Assembly (NCBI RefSeq): GCF_019393635.1
Contig: NC_057861.1
Span: 200,011,014 to 200,075,013, forward strand
DNA: 64,000 bases
Source of the DNA: Dromiciops gliroides
Lineage: Eukaryota; Chordata; Mammalia; Microbiotheria; Microbiotheriidae
Direction: 5' to 3'
Position 1 is the first letter of the stretch. Each line of letters starts with the position of its first letter. Under the pieces are notes generated by a model. The model was not told the origin of the DNA. It searched no databases and saw only the letters and a program-made list of their open reading frames with translations. Below are positions 23,796 through 35,600 of this stretch, one piece after another. Made by a program: the position numbers and the translations under genes.

Positions 23796-24003
23796 ATTCC
23801 ATGCCCTCTGGTCCTTTAATGTAGATGCTGCTAGATCTTGTTTTATCCTTGTTGGAGCGCCACAATATTTTAATTCCTTTTTTTTCTAGCTGCTTGCAAT
23901 ATTTTCTCCTTGATCTGGGAGCTCTGGAATTTGGTTATAATATTCCTGGAAGTTTTCCTTTTGGGATCTCTTTCTGGAGGTGATCAGTGGATTCTTTCAA
24001 TTT

Positions 24004-24291
24004 TTATTTTACCTTCTGCTCTAGAATATCAGGACAATTTTCCCAGACAATTTTTTGGAAGATGATGTCTAGGCTCTTATTTTGGTCCTGGTTTTCAGGT
24101 AGTCCAATGATTTTCAAATTATCTCTCCTGGATTTATTTTCCAGGTCAGCTGTTTTTCCAAGTAGATATTTCACATCGCCCTCTATTTTTTCATTCAATT
24201 GGATTTGCTTTACTGTGTCTTGATTTCTCATAAAGTCACTAGCTTCCATTTGTTCAATCCTAATTCTTAGGCAATTATTTTCTTCAGACAA
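24004..24291 (-). pseudogene. L1 ORF1 fragment (coiled coil to RRM)
   Basis: Contains LENKSRRDNLKIIGLPENQ, the hallmark ORF1p motif at the coiled-coil/RRM junction. Frame broken on both sides. Confidence 0.85.
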
Positions 24292-25334
24292 CTTTTTTAT
24301 CTCCTTTTACATTTGACTTTTCAAGCTGTTGACTTTTTTTTCTCATGACTTTCCTGCATCACTCTCATTTCTCTTTCCATTTTTCCTCCCTCTCTCTAAA
24401 TCTTCCTTCTATCTCTCCTACTTTCTCTTCAAAGTCCTTCTGAGAGCTTCCATGGCCTGAGACCAGTTCATATTTTTCTTGGAAGCTTTGGATGTAGGGG
24501 CCCTGAGGTTGTTATCCTCTTCTGAGGGTGCACCTTGATCTTCCTTGTTGCTGAAGAAAGTTTCTATAATTCTCAATTTTCTTTGCTTGCTCATCTTGCC
24601 ATCTTTTACTTGACTTTTAACTCCCCACTGAGGGGCCCGGCTTCTAGGCTACACTACTGTTCCCAGCTTTAGAGGGTCCCAGGTATTTTGGTTTGAGGGA
24701 GGGCAGGTTTTCCTCTTGCTTGGCCTGTTTTCTGGTCCAAAGATAACCTCAATCCAACTTACTAAATAACCAACCAGAAAAGCTTTCTGTGCTGTGGTAC
24801 TTAGCTTAAATGAGCCTGTGCCCCTTCCCGACTTGGTCCTCCCATTCCTCAGGATTTCTTCCTGGTTCTCTGCTGGGGTGGGATAGCCGAATTCCTCCCT
24901 AGGTCCCACTGACACCCCTATACTTCCCCTCCCCCCCATCCCCCTGGCCAGCTGTTCAGCCCTCTCAACTGACTGCAAGCTCAGTTCCAGAAGACAATGG
25001 TGCTGCAGCTAATTCGGAGGCTTGGGGATTAAGTTCCTCTGGTGCAGCATGCCTGGGGTCTCTATCGGCGTGATTGTGGGGTTGAACTTTACTTGCAGCC
25101 CAGTATGGCCCCGTTTAATCTGTCTATGGCCCGTATTTTTGTGGGTTTTTCTGCTCCAGGGGTTCTTTTATTGCTGTTTTTGGGGTCTCCATTTTTGAAT
25201 AGCTCTAAAATTAAGTTTTTCTTTGTCACATCTGACACATTCTGGACTTGTAGTCCTTGTCAAATTACTTAACCTCTTAATAATCTAATCAACTCTGGAA
25301 GACTTTAAGTTGCAAAGAGGGTTATCACCCTGAA

Positions 25335-25590
25335 AAGGTAAAGTGAGTTTCTCCACTGTGCATGTCTACTATGTGCCAGGCCTTGTGCTAAGGGCTTTCA
25401 CAAATATTACCCTTTTCAATCTTTGTAACAACTCTGCAGGGTAGGTACTATTATTACTCCTTTTTCAGCTGAGGAAACTGAGGCAACCTGATTAAGTGAC
25501 ATGCTCAGGGTAACACAGCCAGTATCTGAACTGAGGTCTTCCTAACTCCAGGTCCAGCACTCTAATCACTGCACTACTAGCTGACTCTGG
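25335..25590 (-). mobile_element. MIR SINE
   Basis: atgtgccaggccttgtgcta … gctgaggaaactgaggcaac … ctaactccaggtccagcact; reverse. Confidence 0.7.
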
Positions 25591-26119
25591 GAATCTCCCT
25601 ATATCAATGAAATACAGGTGCAATCTCTATTCCTATTCCTTATGTTGAACTGAAATCTTTCTCTATGTAACTTCCACCTGTTGGCCCTATCTCCTCCCTC
25701 CTTGGCTAGGTAGAAAAAAAGTAATACCCCTCCCTTCTTCAAATACTTGAAGCCAGCTAGTCAAGGCAAACAATCTAGATCCTTTTATAGATCGTGATAA
25801 TCATTCGTTTTGATCATTCTCCTCTGGACATTCTCCAACTTATCCATGTCCATAAAACATTGCTCCTAGAAATGGACTACTTCAGATGTAGTCTGAGCAG
25901 GGCAGAGTACAGTGGGACTATGACCTCATCATCCTGAACACTGGGCTTCTGTGAGCGCTGTCTGCAGGGCTGGTGGTACTGCCTGCAGCTGCTGGGGCTG
26001 GTAGGAGCAATGAGCATGGCGGATGCAGGATGATGATGGTTGGAGAGAATCAAGAATCTCTGTGGTTATCTTGTGAGATCAGGTCAGAAGGATTAGAATA
26101 TGAGCATGGTCACTGCCAG

Positions 26120-26340
26120 TAGTGCTTCAGATAGACCAGCCTAGAATCAGGCCCGAGTTCAAATGTAGGCCTCAGACACTTAACAGCTTTGTGATCTTGG
26201 GCAAGTCACTTAATATGCTTGCCTCAGTTTCCTCAACTCAAATGAAGATAATAACAGCACTTAACCTCGCAGGGTTGTTATGAGGATCAAATGAGACAGT
26301 GTTTGTAAAATGGGCTTAGCATAGTTTGGCATATGCTTAT
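26120..26340 (+). mobile_element. MIR/THER1 SINE
   Basis: gatcttgggcaagtcactta … gttgttatgaggatcaaatg; forward. Confidence 0.65.
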
Positions 26341-26656
26341 TCCCTTACCTGCAGAGACCTTGTACTTGGTCTTTAGAATAGAGGTGGCTACAATGTTCTG
26401 ATACTGATGGTGTTTGCTCTGTGGTCTCAATAAGAGGGCAATAAAGGCTTAACTTTCTTCCTAGTGTGAGTGAAATTTTCCCTAACCCTTTGATATAAGT
26501 AATTTAACTGTGGTAGGAATCACAGCACAGAGCATAGATATTAGGTAACTTGTTCTTGATGTATTCTAAATATTCTTTAGTTGTTGCTTTCTTGTAAACT
26601 TGTCTCATAACCGATGTTCCTCTCCATCATGGCTATATGCTCAACCAAGGTGCATT

Positions 26657-27285
26657 GTGGTTAACCACAACACTAAAAATAGTATCTTCTTCTTCTTTTT
26701 TTTTTTTTAGTGAGGCAATTGGGGTTAAGTGACTTGCCTAGGGTCACACAGCTAGTAAGTGTTAAGTGTCTGAGGCCGGATTTGAACCCAGGTACTCCTG
26801 ACTCCAGGGCCGGTGCTCTATCTACTGCGCCACCTAGCTGCCCAAAATAGTATCTTCTAAACCGAAGGAGCCAATCCCCATTGAGAAGCCTAAACATAAC
26901 CCCTTTTGGGTGACAAACTTGACAAAATCCCCGAATTGGCTGTCTCCCGAGCATAATTTTGCCCATATCCCTGTCCCCATGAATCATGTGCACAACCTTG
27001 ATCATGACAACTATGTCTCAATTTCTCTTTTCTGTATCATTTTATTATACAATGGGAGGGGTTTGTCTAAAAATAGTAGTATGTAAATACTTTAAAGCCT
27101 CTTAGGGGTATAAATGCCAGTCTCTGGCTCTGCTCGGGGTTTTGCAGGTCCTACCCCTGCCTGACCAGCTTTATTGTGAGACAGGTACCCTCTCGCAATA
27201 AACCTATTTTCTATGGCTTGGAGATTTTGCTGTTTCTTTTCTTCATTGGACTTAGAAATTTTCGGGACACCAGTCCCTGTGGTTG
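26657..27285 (+). mobile_element. ERV-type LTR
   Basis: Starts TGTGGTTAACCACA (start uncertain). TATAAAT is at 27109-27115 and AATAAA at 27197-27202, 88 bases apart, followed by a short U5-like tail. Interrupted by a SINE at 26691-26843 with 15-bp TSD. No TSD was found for the LTR itself. Confidence 0.55.
26691..26843 (-). mobile_element. WSINE1-like SINE in an LTR
   Basis: 15-bp TSD AAAATAGTATCTTCT at 26676-26690 and 26844-26858. Confidence 0.93.
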
Positions 27286-27712
27286 GCAGGTACTTTGTGC
27301 ATGATCTTGATTTCTTTTAGTTTTTTTTATTTCTTATGAGCCACTATTGGTTGTAAGTGATCTGTGACTCATATCTTGTTAATTATCTTAGTGCACGGGG
27401 AGTGCAATGTAGGATGCCAGGGAGTGCTTTGTATACAGATATAGTCAGAGGTTTACTCATCAAGTAGAATGCCAGGGTTTCTTCCCTGGGAGGGTAGGGG
27501 CTGAGCTTATTGGGAGAGAATCTTATGGTTTTATTTATTAATTACTTTCATAATCTCCTAAACAGCAGACAATCCATATGATTTGAGACTATACCTTCTG
27601 GGCTAGGAGTCAGTAGTGAAGACCAGGTGATTTTTTTTGTCTTAGGAAAGCTTCAGTCTGAAGGGAAGGGGGCGAAGTAAGAGGTATGGGCCAAATTAAG
27701 ATTTTTACTTTC

Positions 27713-27861
27713 GGGGTAGCTGGGTAGCACAGTGGATAGAGCACGGCCCTGGAGTCCGGAGGACCTGAGTTCAAATCTAGCCTCAGACACTTAACACTTA
27801 CTAGCTGTGTGACCCTGGGTAAGTCACTTAACCCCAATTGCCTCACTAAAAAAAAAAAAAG
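27713..27861 (+). mobile_element. WSINE1-like SINE
   Basis: Forward; AGATTTTTACTTTC flanks both sides. Confidence 0.92.
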
Positions 27862-28010
27862 ATTTTTACTTTCTTGTTCAATGAAGAGGATGTGTCTGGG
27901 AAAAAAATCTACCCTATCTTTATTCCTGTCATCAGAGGGAATCAGGAAAGTGCTCTTCCCTGTTCACTTTCCAGCCTAAACTTCCTAAACCCTCCTAGAT
28001 GCTAGTTACA

Positions 28011-28164
28011 CTTTTTTTTTTTTTTGGTGAGGGCAATGAGAGTTAAGTGACTTGCCCAGGGTCACACAGCTAGAAAGTGTCAAGTATCTGAGGCCGGATT
28101 CAAACTCAGGTCCTTCTGAGAATCCAAGGCTGGTGCTTTATCCACTGTGCCACCCAGCTGCCCT
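28011..28164 (-). mobile_element. WSINE1-like SINE
   Basis: Reverse; CTAGTTACACTTTT flanks both sides. Confidence 0.92.
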
Positions 28165-28290
28165 AGTTACACTTTTATTAACAGTAATCTGGCACAATGG
28201 CTTTTTTGGCTACCACTTTAGAGTTTGCAGCCCACTTAAAACTGCTATGAATTGCTATCTTGTCATGTCTCCTTATGTCATCCCACTTAG

Positions 28291-28389
28291 TACTTGCATG
28301 TTATGTAATTGTTTTATGTATAGTTGTGTTAAGTCTTTTGTACTTGCATGTTATGTAATTGTTTTATGTATAGTTGTGTTAAGTCTTTT
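28291..28389. repeat. 50-bp tandem duplication
   Basis: The unit starting TACTTGCATGTTATGTAATT at 28291 repeats without visible change at 28341. Confidence 0.95.
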
Positions 28390-28411
28390 ACTCAATTAAA
28401 AGTAAATTATA

Positions 28412-28578
28412 TGGGGGCAGCTAGGTGGCGCAGTGGATAAAGCACCGGCCCTGGATTCAGGAGTACCTGAGTTCAAATCTGGCCTCAGACACTTGACACT
28501 TACCAGCTGTGTGACCCTGGGCAAGTCACTTAACCCCCATTGCCCCGCAAAAAAAAAACAACAAAAAAACCCCCAAAA
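28412..28578 (+). mobile_element. WSINE1-like SINE
   Basis: Forward; AAAGTAAATTATATG before it recurs after the tail (TSD). Confidence 0.92.
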
Positions 28579-28579
28579 A

Positions 28580-30055
28580 AGTAAATTATATGCAAGGCAA
28601 ATAAATACAAAGTAATTTTAGGGAGTACTAGTAGCTGAGTGCTTGATCAGAATATTTAGAAGACATCTATGTGCTTTTCCAACTTGAAATCTGGTGAACA
28701 CAAGAGAACATTTTGTTTTCTTATTTTCATTTTGCACTATTTCTTGCAACCATTTGGCCAGTAGATGGCACTGATGGACATTAACTTTTCATGGATGCTT
28801 TCCTGAGAAGTCTCACTCAGTTGTTCCCTTTAGAATCTTCATAGCTTACTCTTACTCTTGGGATCAGAAGTCTTTAAAGTATTTTGCATAGGGGTTAGAT
28901 ATTGTATTTTTCACTTGATTTTTACAGTGCTACAGGTTTAGACAAATTTTTCCCCTATTATTCTCTTATGTATGGATTTTCCAGTAGTTCTTAGGTACTT
29001 CCCCCTAATAAAATGTTTCTCATGACTATTTTATTGCCCAAGTTAAGAAACTCATTTCACTACTCAGGAGAATCTTTGTTTGTTTGTTTTTTTTTTAAAT
29101 TCATTCCTTACTTTTTATTCCCCTCCCAAATCTGTTTGTGATTCTGTGAAATTTGTTGGTAATAACTAGTGGACACAGGCAGAGTTCTTGAATAAAAGCG
29201 AGGACAACACAGCTTATGCACTAAAGTAGTTTGGTAATAAGTGAACTAATTCTGCCCTTACCTCCAACAATCACTCTTTTATGGAAGGTAATGTTTTACT
29301 AGGATGACAAAAGTGTCCAAGGCTTAACTTACCCCCCCCCCCCAGGTTCTGTTGGAATGGAGATCAAAGCATGAATTAAGCAGGACCGATTTTACTCAAA
29401 CCAAATTGGATCTCTTACCTATCCCTCCTATAAACGAACTTAACTTCCAAAATAACCAAATAAAGTAATCTGGGCTTTGTCTTCATGGTAGATGAGAGCC
29501 TTAATGTCAGCTCCAAAGTCACCTGATCTTAATGGCAAAAAGAGAGGCTGCACTGAATACATTCTTCAAATTGAAAGAAGTCGTCTAGTAGAGCTGCTTA
29601 CCCAAGCCTATCACTTCACTAACTCTTTAGGGAACAGGGAAGTAACATAGTAAGCTCAAGCTTTTCTTTAAGGATGCTCATGGAGCAGTCAAATGGGATT
29701 AGCACAGAGGGAACGTCTGGACATCTAATTCCATGGGTGTATAGTCCCAGTGCAGAAACTCAGTCTACCAATGCAGATAAGCAATTGTTCTATACTCTAC
29801 AACTGTCTAGTGAAATTACCTGGGGGCCCTGAGAGGTTTGATAATCTGCCAGGGTCACAGTGTCAGTACACGTCAAGAGGAATAAATTCAGGCCTTGTGT
29901 TCCTATGTCCTCCCTCAGCACTACACATGGGTGAGTGTCCAGATGAAAGCAAAAAAAAAAAAAAACAAACCCACAATGAGAGATGAGACATCATCTCTCT
30001 GAATCTAGCACATTGAAGGTATAGGTACCAATCAAGCAATCAAGCTTCAGAACAA
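28580..30055. other. Unassigned sequence just downstream of CNDP2
   Basis: Unique-looking sequence with no gene, exon or confident repeat recognised. Confidence 0.3.
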
Positions 30056-30059
30056 GTTA

Positions 30060-30940
30060 TGAGGTTTTGTTTAAAATTTTTATTTAGCAGCACATACATG
30101 AAAAAACAAAGGAATTATTCTGGTTAAGTTGGATGGAGCCTGTCTATTGCCTAAAGATAGGAAGGTCCAAATGCCAAAATCTTGAAGAGAATTAATGACA
30201 CAGCTGCATAACAGCAAAAGAATGAGATGTTAACAAAAGCCAAAGCGACCACCCTAATTTCTTTCATAATCTTCAATATTTCCCTCATAAAACACATACA
30301 TTAGGTGACAGATTAAAAAAAGGAAGACACAGGTAATGAAAAAATATATAACTGGCTTTTCAAAACACCAAGTTCTATTATTGAAGACAATCAATTAAAT
30401 AATATTTCTTTTAGAGGACTTAATTTTTTTAGATTGTGGATTCTTAACCTGGAGTTCACCAATAGATTCCAGAGGCTCTGTGAACTTGTATGGGTAATCT
30501 TATTTTTCACTAATCTCCAACTGAAATTTAGCATTTTCTTCAATTATGACTGTAGGAAACAAAACAGTACTCTGCTTCAGACTGCTCAAAAGGTCCATGA
30601 CACAGAATAAGTTAAAATTTCCTGTTTTAGATGGAATATTCACTTGGGAAAAAAAGAGTAATTTTGTAGCAAATTGGGAAACAGCCCAGATGAGAAAAGG
30701 ATATATAAATTCAGAGCCCTTGGGAATCAAGGCAGTCTTCTGTGTCCAAGTGTTTCTAGTCTTATGAAATAGAGGAGTGTGTATAGTAATGGCAAATGTT
30801 CAAAGCTTTTGTAGGTGCTTGTTTTTATGGAAGGAAAAGAGAAAAATAAGAGGACTTCTAATGAAAAATGGGCCAATAACCAGATTAACCAGCTTTCCAG
30901 CTAGATGTCACTTTCCAAAATGGGGAATAAAGTGTATGGC
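30060..30940 (-). other. CNDP2: CNDP2 3' UTR
   Basis: Follows the stop codon without a recognisable repeat. It is bounded by a canonical AATAAA on the minus strand at 30079-30084, with cleavage expected 10-30 bases further on. Extent is inferred from that signal only; no transcript evidence. Confidence 0.6.
30079..30084 (-). promoter_or_regulatory. Probable CNDP2 polyadenylation signal AATAAA
   Basis: Minus-strand AATAAA about 860 bases past the CNDP2 stop codon. Other signals could also be used. Confidence 0.6.
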
Positions 30941-31007
30941 TCAATTCAGTTGAGAAACTTCATACAGGTATGCACCCAGCATTTTGGTCCCTTCTATGTA
31001 GTTGTAC
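30941..31007 (-). CDS. CNDP2: CNDP2 last coding exon
   Basis: Completes Arg453, codes residues 454-474 ([10 protein letters not shown] to YEVSQLN) and ends in TGA at 30941-30943. The C-terminus is one residue shorter than human. Acceptor TTTAG. Confidence 0.96.
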
Positions 31008-32612
31008 CTAAAGGAAAATAAGAGAGGGTTATCATGTTGGTGTCTTAAGATTTGATAGCTGTCTTCTGTACAGAGCACACACATATTTTTCTCTTAGGGC
31101 CGCAAACCATTCCAAATATGCCAATAATATATGAGAAATACAATCAGAGAAACTTTTGGTAAGTGGCAGATGTAAGAGAGAGGCAGGCAAAAAAGAAAGG
31201 CTAGGTTATATTTTAAAACCAACTTCCTTCTCTTCATGAAACCCAAATTTGCCCCACCAATCATCTCACTGTTTTTATCACCCAACATATGGGTGAGAAA
31301 GAAAAAAGTGGTAGGAAGCAACTTCAATTGGCTAAAGAATTAATGTTATCTTGTGTTTCTTCCCCCTATTCCTTAAAAGTTGTACAGGGAGAGCAGAGGA
31401 ATAAAAAAAGGGTCCTGACTTCCTTAAGGGCTTGTCTACTCTATGTCAATAACTCACTTCTTGGTCCTTGAGGTTACTTAAACGTTTCTAGAGCTTATAG
31501 AACTAAATGCAGTTATTCAGAACATCTCCATAATAATAATAAATAGTATTAAATCAATTTAGAATTTTGGGGAAAGTATATCTGTTTAATTCTACTTTGA
31601 CCAACACTAACATTGCTAGTTCCAGTCCCAGCTTAAAAGCAAACATCTACCCAAGGGACTTACTCTAAATAAGGAGGCCTATAGATTTTCTAAGACTACC
31701 CAACTGGGCATATCATGGAGGAAGACATATAATTCTAGAATGAGAGATACAATTAGTTGTTCTTAGGCCCCTTCAGACTTACCTGTTGAGTTTTTCATTC
31801 TGTGAGTGAGCACCATCATCTGCTGACCCGACAGGCAACAGCATTACATTTTTACCTGTGGCCTCCTGGAAGGTCAAGGTCACAGGAATACTGCCCCCTT
31901 CTCTGGTCAAGTCTGGTTCAACACCAAAAACTGAGAGGAATGTGGAAAAATAGTTAAAAGGGTATTCTTTTAAGAGAAAATAAAAATCTTGTTACTAATG
32001 TTGATTTCTATAACCCAAGCTGTAAAATTTTAATCCTTTTATTTTGGGCCAGTGCTTCAAGAGCAGTGAAGTATGCAGAAATAAAGCTGGGGTTTGGACG
32101 GTAAGGGATGGCAAACACCCTACCTTATGCAGTACTGGTAAATCAATTACATAAGAGTGTATACATACACGCTTTCCTGCCTGAAGACATTGAATACCAG
32201 GGACAAAGAGAATGACCTGGTTGAGGCTTGGATAAATTTTAAAGCATAGAAAGCTCTCTCTTTAAAAAATCAATAAAAGCCATCTGTATTGCTGAAAGGA
32301 GTTTCCGTGCTGAAGATAGCATGAATTTTTCAAACACCAAAGAAACAGACAGCGTAACATCGCACTTGGTTAGTTTACTGTAGCATAGTGTAGCATACTG
32401 TAGCCTTAGAGTTAGGAAGGTCTAGGGTTCAAGTTCCACCAGTGGAACATGGTATATGACCCTGGGCAAGTCATAACCTCTTGATGTTCCAGACGATGCT
32501 CTAAGACCATAAGCTGCAGATCTGCATTGATGGAAGGCACAGATCTGCATGGGGGGTGGAGGGGGAGGGAGAGAGGAGGGAGGGGGAGAGAGAGAAGAGA
32601 GAGAAGAGAGAG

Positions 32613-32698
<86 letters not shown>

Positions 32699-35600
32699 AT
32701 GAATCTATCTGGATTCACCTAAATCCTGCTCAGGATTATAAAGGTATGGTGGCAGCTAGGTGGTGCAGTGGATAAAGCACCAGCCCTGGATTCAGGAGGA
32801 CCTGAGTTCAAATCTGGCCTCAGACACTTGACACTTACTAGCTGTGTGACCCTGGCCATGTCACTTAACCCTCATTGCCCCGCCAAAAAAAAAAAATTAA
32901 TTAATTAAAAAGGATTATAAAGGCAGACACCTTTAGGGATGGCTAAACTGCAAAGCCAGGCCCTGGGGCTTGATTCTGGGTCTGCCAGGGGCATTTCCTT
33001 CTGTAGGGTTCAAAATATGACACCAATCTGTCCCTGCTGGCTTGACAGTGCCATGAGCCCACAAGCTCAGAAGTCAATCACTGACCCAGATTCTAAGAAA
33101 GTATCTCTGACCTCTTTGCAGGGCTTTTCTCCCAGCCAGGTAATGGGGATGATTGAAGTCGGACACCCAGGGTTTTCCACCATGGCCCATGTACGCCTTG
33201 AACTTGTTGGGGCTCTTCAGCTCAGCAAACTTTGCATTCAAGTAACTTATAACCTTTTGCAACACAGAAACAAAAGTACGAACTTGACACTAATTAGGAT
33301 TAACAATTAACAAACACTGGGTTTTGACTTGCCTACTCAATATTCTTCACAGATTCAATAGTGAGTGAATGTCACTAAATTATTAAGTTCATTCCACTGA
33401 AAGGAAAAAGACTGGTAATATTTTAATTACCACAAAGTAACTTGTATTGACACCACACACAAGAGGACTAGGAATGGATGAGTATATTGGCCTAAAATTA
33501 TATGTATTCATACTTTTAAATGTCGATGCACATATTAAGTGAGGACAAAAATGTAATGTTCCCTTATACCCATTTTTATGTTGAACTCAGGCCAAAGGTC
33601 TCATTTAATTTAAACTAAGATTTCTAGACCACCTAAAAGGATATAGATGATTATTAAGCATTTACAGAGTGCAAAGTACTATAGATGATCATTAGCCCTT
33701 AAGGTCAATGACATTAGTAATTCTAAGCATATTCACTAGTCCTCAATAATCATACATCTCACAAGGAACATTTAGATCTCATCTTTGTATAGCTAACTAG
33801 GAAAGAATTGGTGATTACCATCTTCCAGACTTGTCTGAATAGGCAACCATAGATCACAAATCCTTTTGCTTCACTTTTCACTAAGCAGAATTTACAAAAC
33901 ATTTGTTTTTGAGGAAGCTATGGGTTGGGACCCTGAAGGCTTAGGTTTAAAGACATTTACATTGGCAAATCTTCTAAATTACAATTCTGACTATCAGAAA
34001 GCTGGACAACCATTATATTACCCAGCAGAACTCATCCCAAAATACCTGTTTTTCGACAACTTCAGGTATCATATCTGGCACCAATCTTATTGAGAATTTG
34101 CCAGTCACTTTCCTAGGAATCACAGTTTTAGCTCCTGTTCCAGAGAAGGCCCCTTCAATTCCATGGAGAGAGAGGGATGGGTACCTCCATCTGTGCATTA
34201 AGATTTTTTCCTATAGGAGAAAGACCACATCCTTATTAATGGGGTTAAAGAAAGTAACACAGTTTCTTGATTTAGCTTCAAATGCAAATGCTAAGACAAG
34301 TCTAGAGACTGCAAATGAAAATCAGACACTTGATAGGCATACTGAGCCTTACTTCACTGGCTGGCGTCCACTGTCCTGAAACTCTGGAACCAGATTTGTA
34401 GCCACTATTATCCCAGAGTCATGTACTTATTTATTTCCTATAGAGTTCAATGAAATGTTATACTAGATAATAGACCTATCCTCCACTAAACCCCAAGGCC
34501 TTATTGAGGGGTGGAGGTAACTGTGACTTCTTGACAGTTATGACAAGAAAGTATAAGCTCAGGGGGCGGCTAGGTGTCACAGTGGATAAAACACCAGCCC
34601 TGGATTCAGGAGGACCTGAGTTCAAATCCAGCCTCAGACACTTGACACTTACTAGTTGTGTGACCCTGGGCAAGTCACTTAACCCTCACTGCCCTGCCAA
34701 AAAAAAAGAAAGAAAGCAAGCAAGCAAGCAAGCATAAGCTCCAGCAGAGTCTACCAAGTTGGGAAGGAAGCTTATAACTCAGCTGTGTAGTGTGGGTTTA
34801 TCTTCAGTGGGCCAGCTTAAATCTGAAGAGGAGTTTCACCGTAATGTTGACCACCAAGAGATGAATTTTTTTAAACTTATGAAGCCCATCTAATAAGATG
34901 TGACACTGGTGAGCTGCACTAGATGGAGGGAGACCCCAAACAGACCAAAAAAATCATAAATCTTTTGAAATATTCATTTGAAAACATATGAAATAGTCTG
35001 AATATACATTGTTGAAATGAGATTGAGAATTGAGATACACTGAACGCTTCCCCCGCCATAAAAGAAAATTTTAATCAACAACAAAGGCAGCGTGGTGTAA
35101 AGTCTAAAAGCCAAGTGCCCTCCCTGACACAAACTGGCTATGTGACTTTGGGTAAGCCAAGCCTACAAGTCACAGAAGGTGCTAATTAGTGTGGGTTAAA
35201 GGGAGTTTCCCTTACCTGAGAATACCCTATACCAATAAATCACATGCCTGATGATTCCTAAATATAAAATAACAAACAAACAAACAAACAAATAAATAAA
35301 AATAAAGTGATGGCAATTTATATGACCATAAATGAAATGCAATTGTGTCCATACAATGTGCCTTCATCTACCAAGCTCCCAATGAGTTTTCTGTGGCCAT
35401 GCTTCTTTTAAATTTGTAGTTACCATGTATGCTGTTCTTTATCTGCTTGTGTCACTTAGTGTTATTTTACGATTGTAGATAAGTATCTAGTTAAAAATGG
35501 CAAAGCAGCACGAGACAGTGGGAAGAACCATGGAGGTAAATTCAGAGGGCCTGAGTTCAAAACCTAGTTCTGTGGTTTACTCCTCATGTGATATTTTGAG

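Larger units (their letters stand above)
22500..25240 (-). mobile_element. L1 inter-ORF spacer, ORF1 and 5' UTR
   Basis: Pyrimidine-rich spacer (22500-23480, with an internal partial duplication) is followed on the minus strand by ORF1 C-terminal (23607-23795) and RRM/coiled-coil (24004-24291) fragments. Sequence up to about 25240 looks like L1 5' UTR. Same layout as the element at 13.1-15.9 kb but a different subfamily. Two SINEs are inserted near 23.1-23.4 kb. Confidence 0.65.

Noticed and set aside
32422..32775. Ser-Leu or Arg-Glu repeat proteins
   Set aside because: Translations of the (GA)n microsatellite; low complexity with no gene context.
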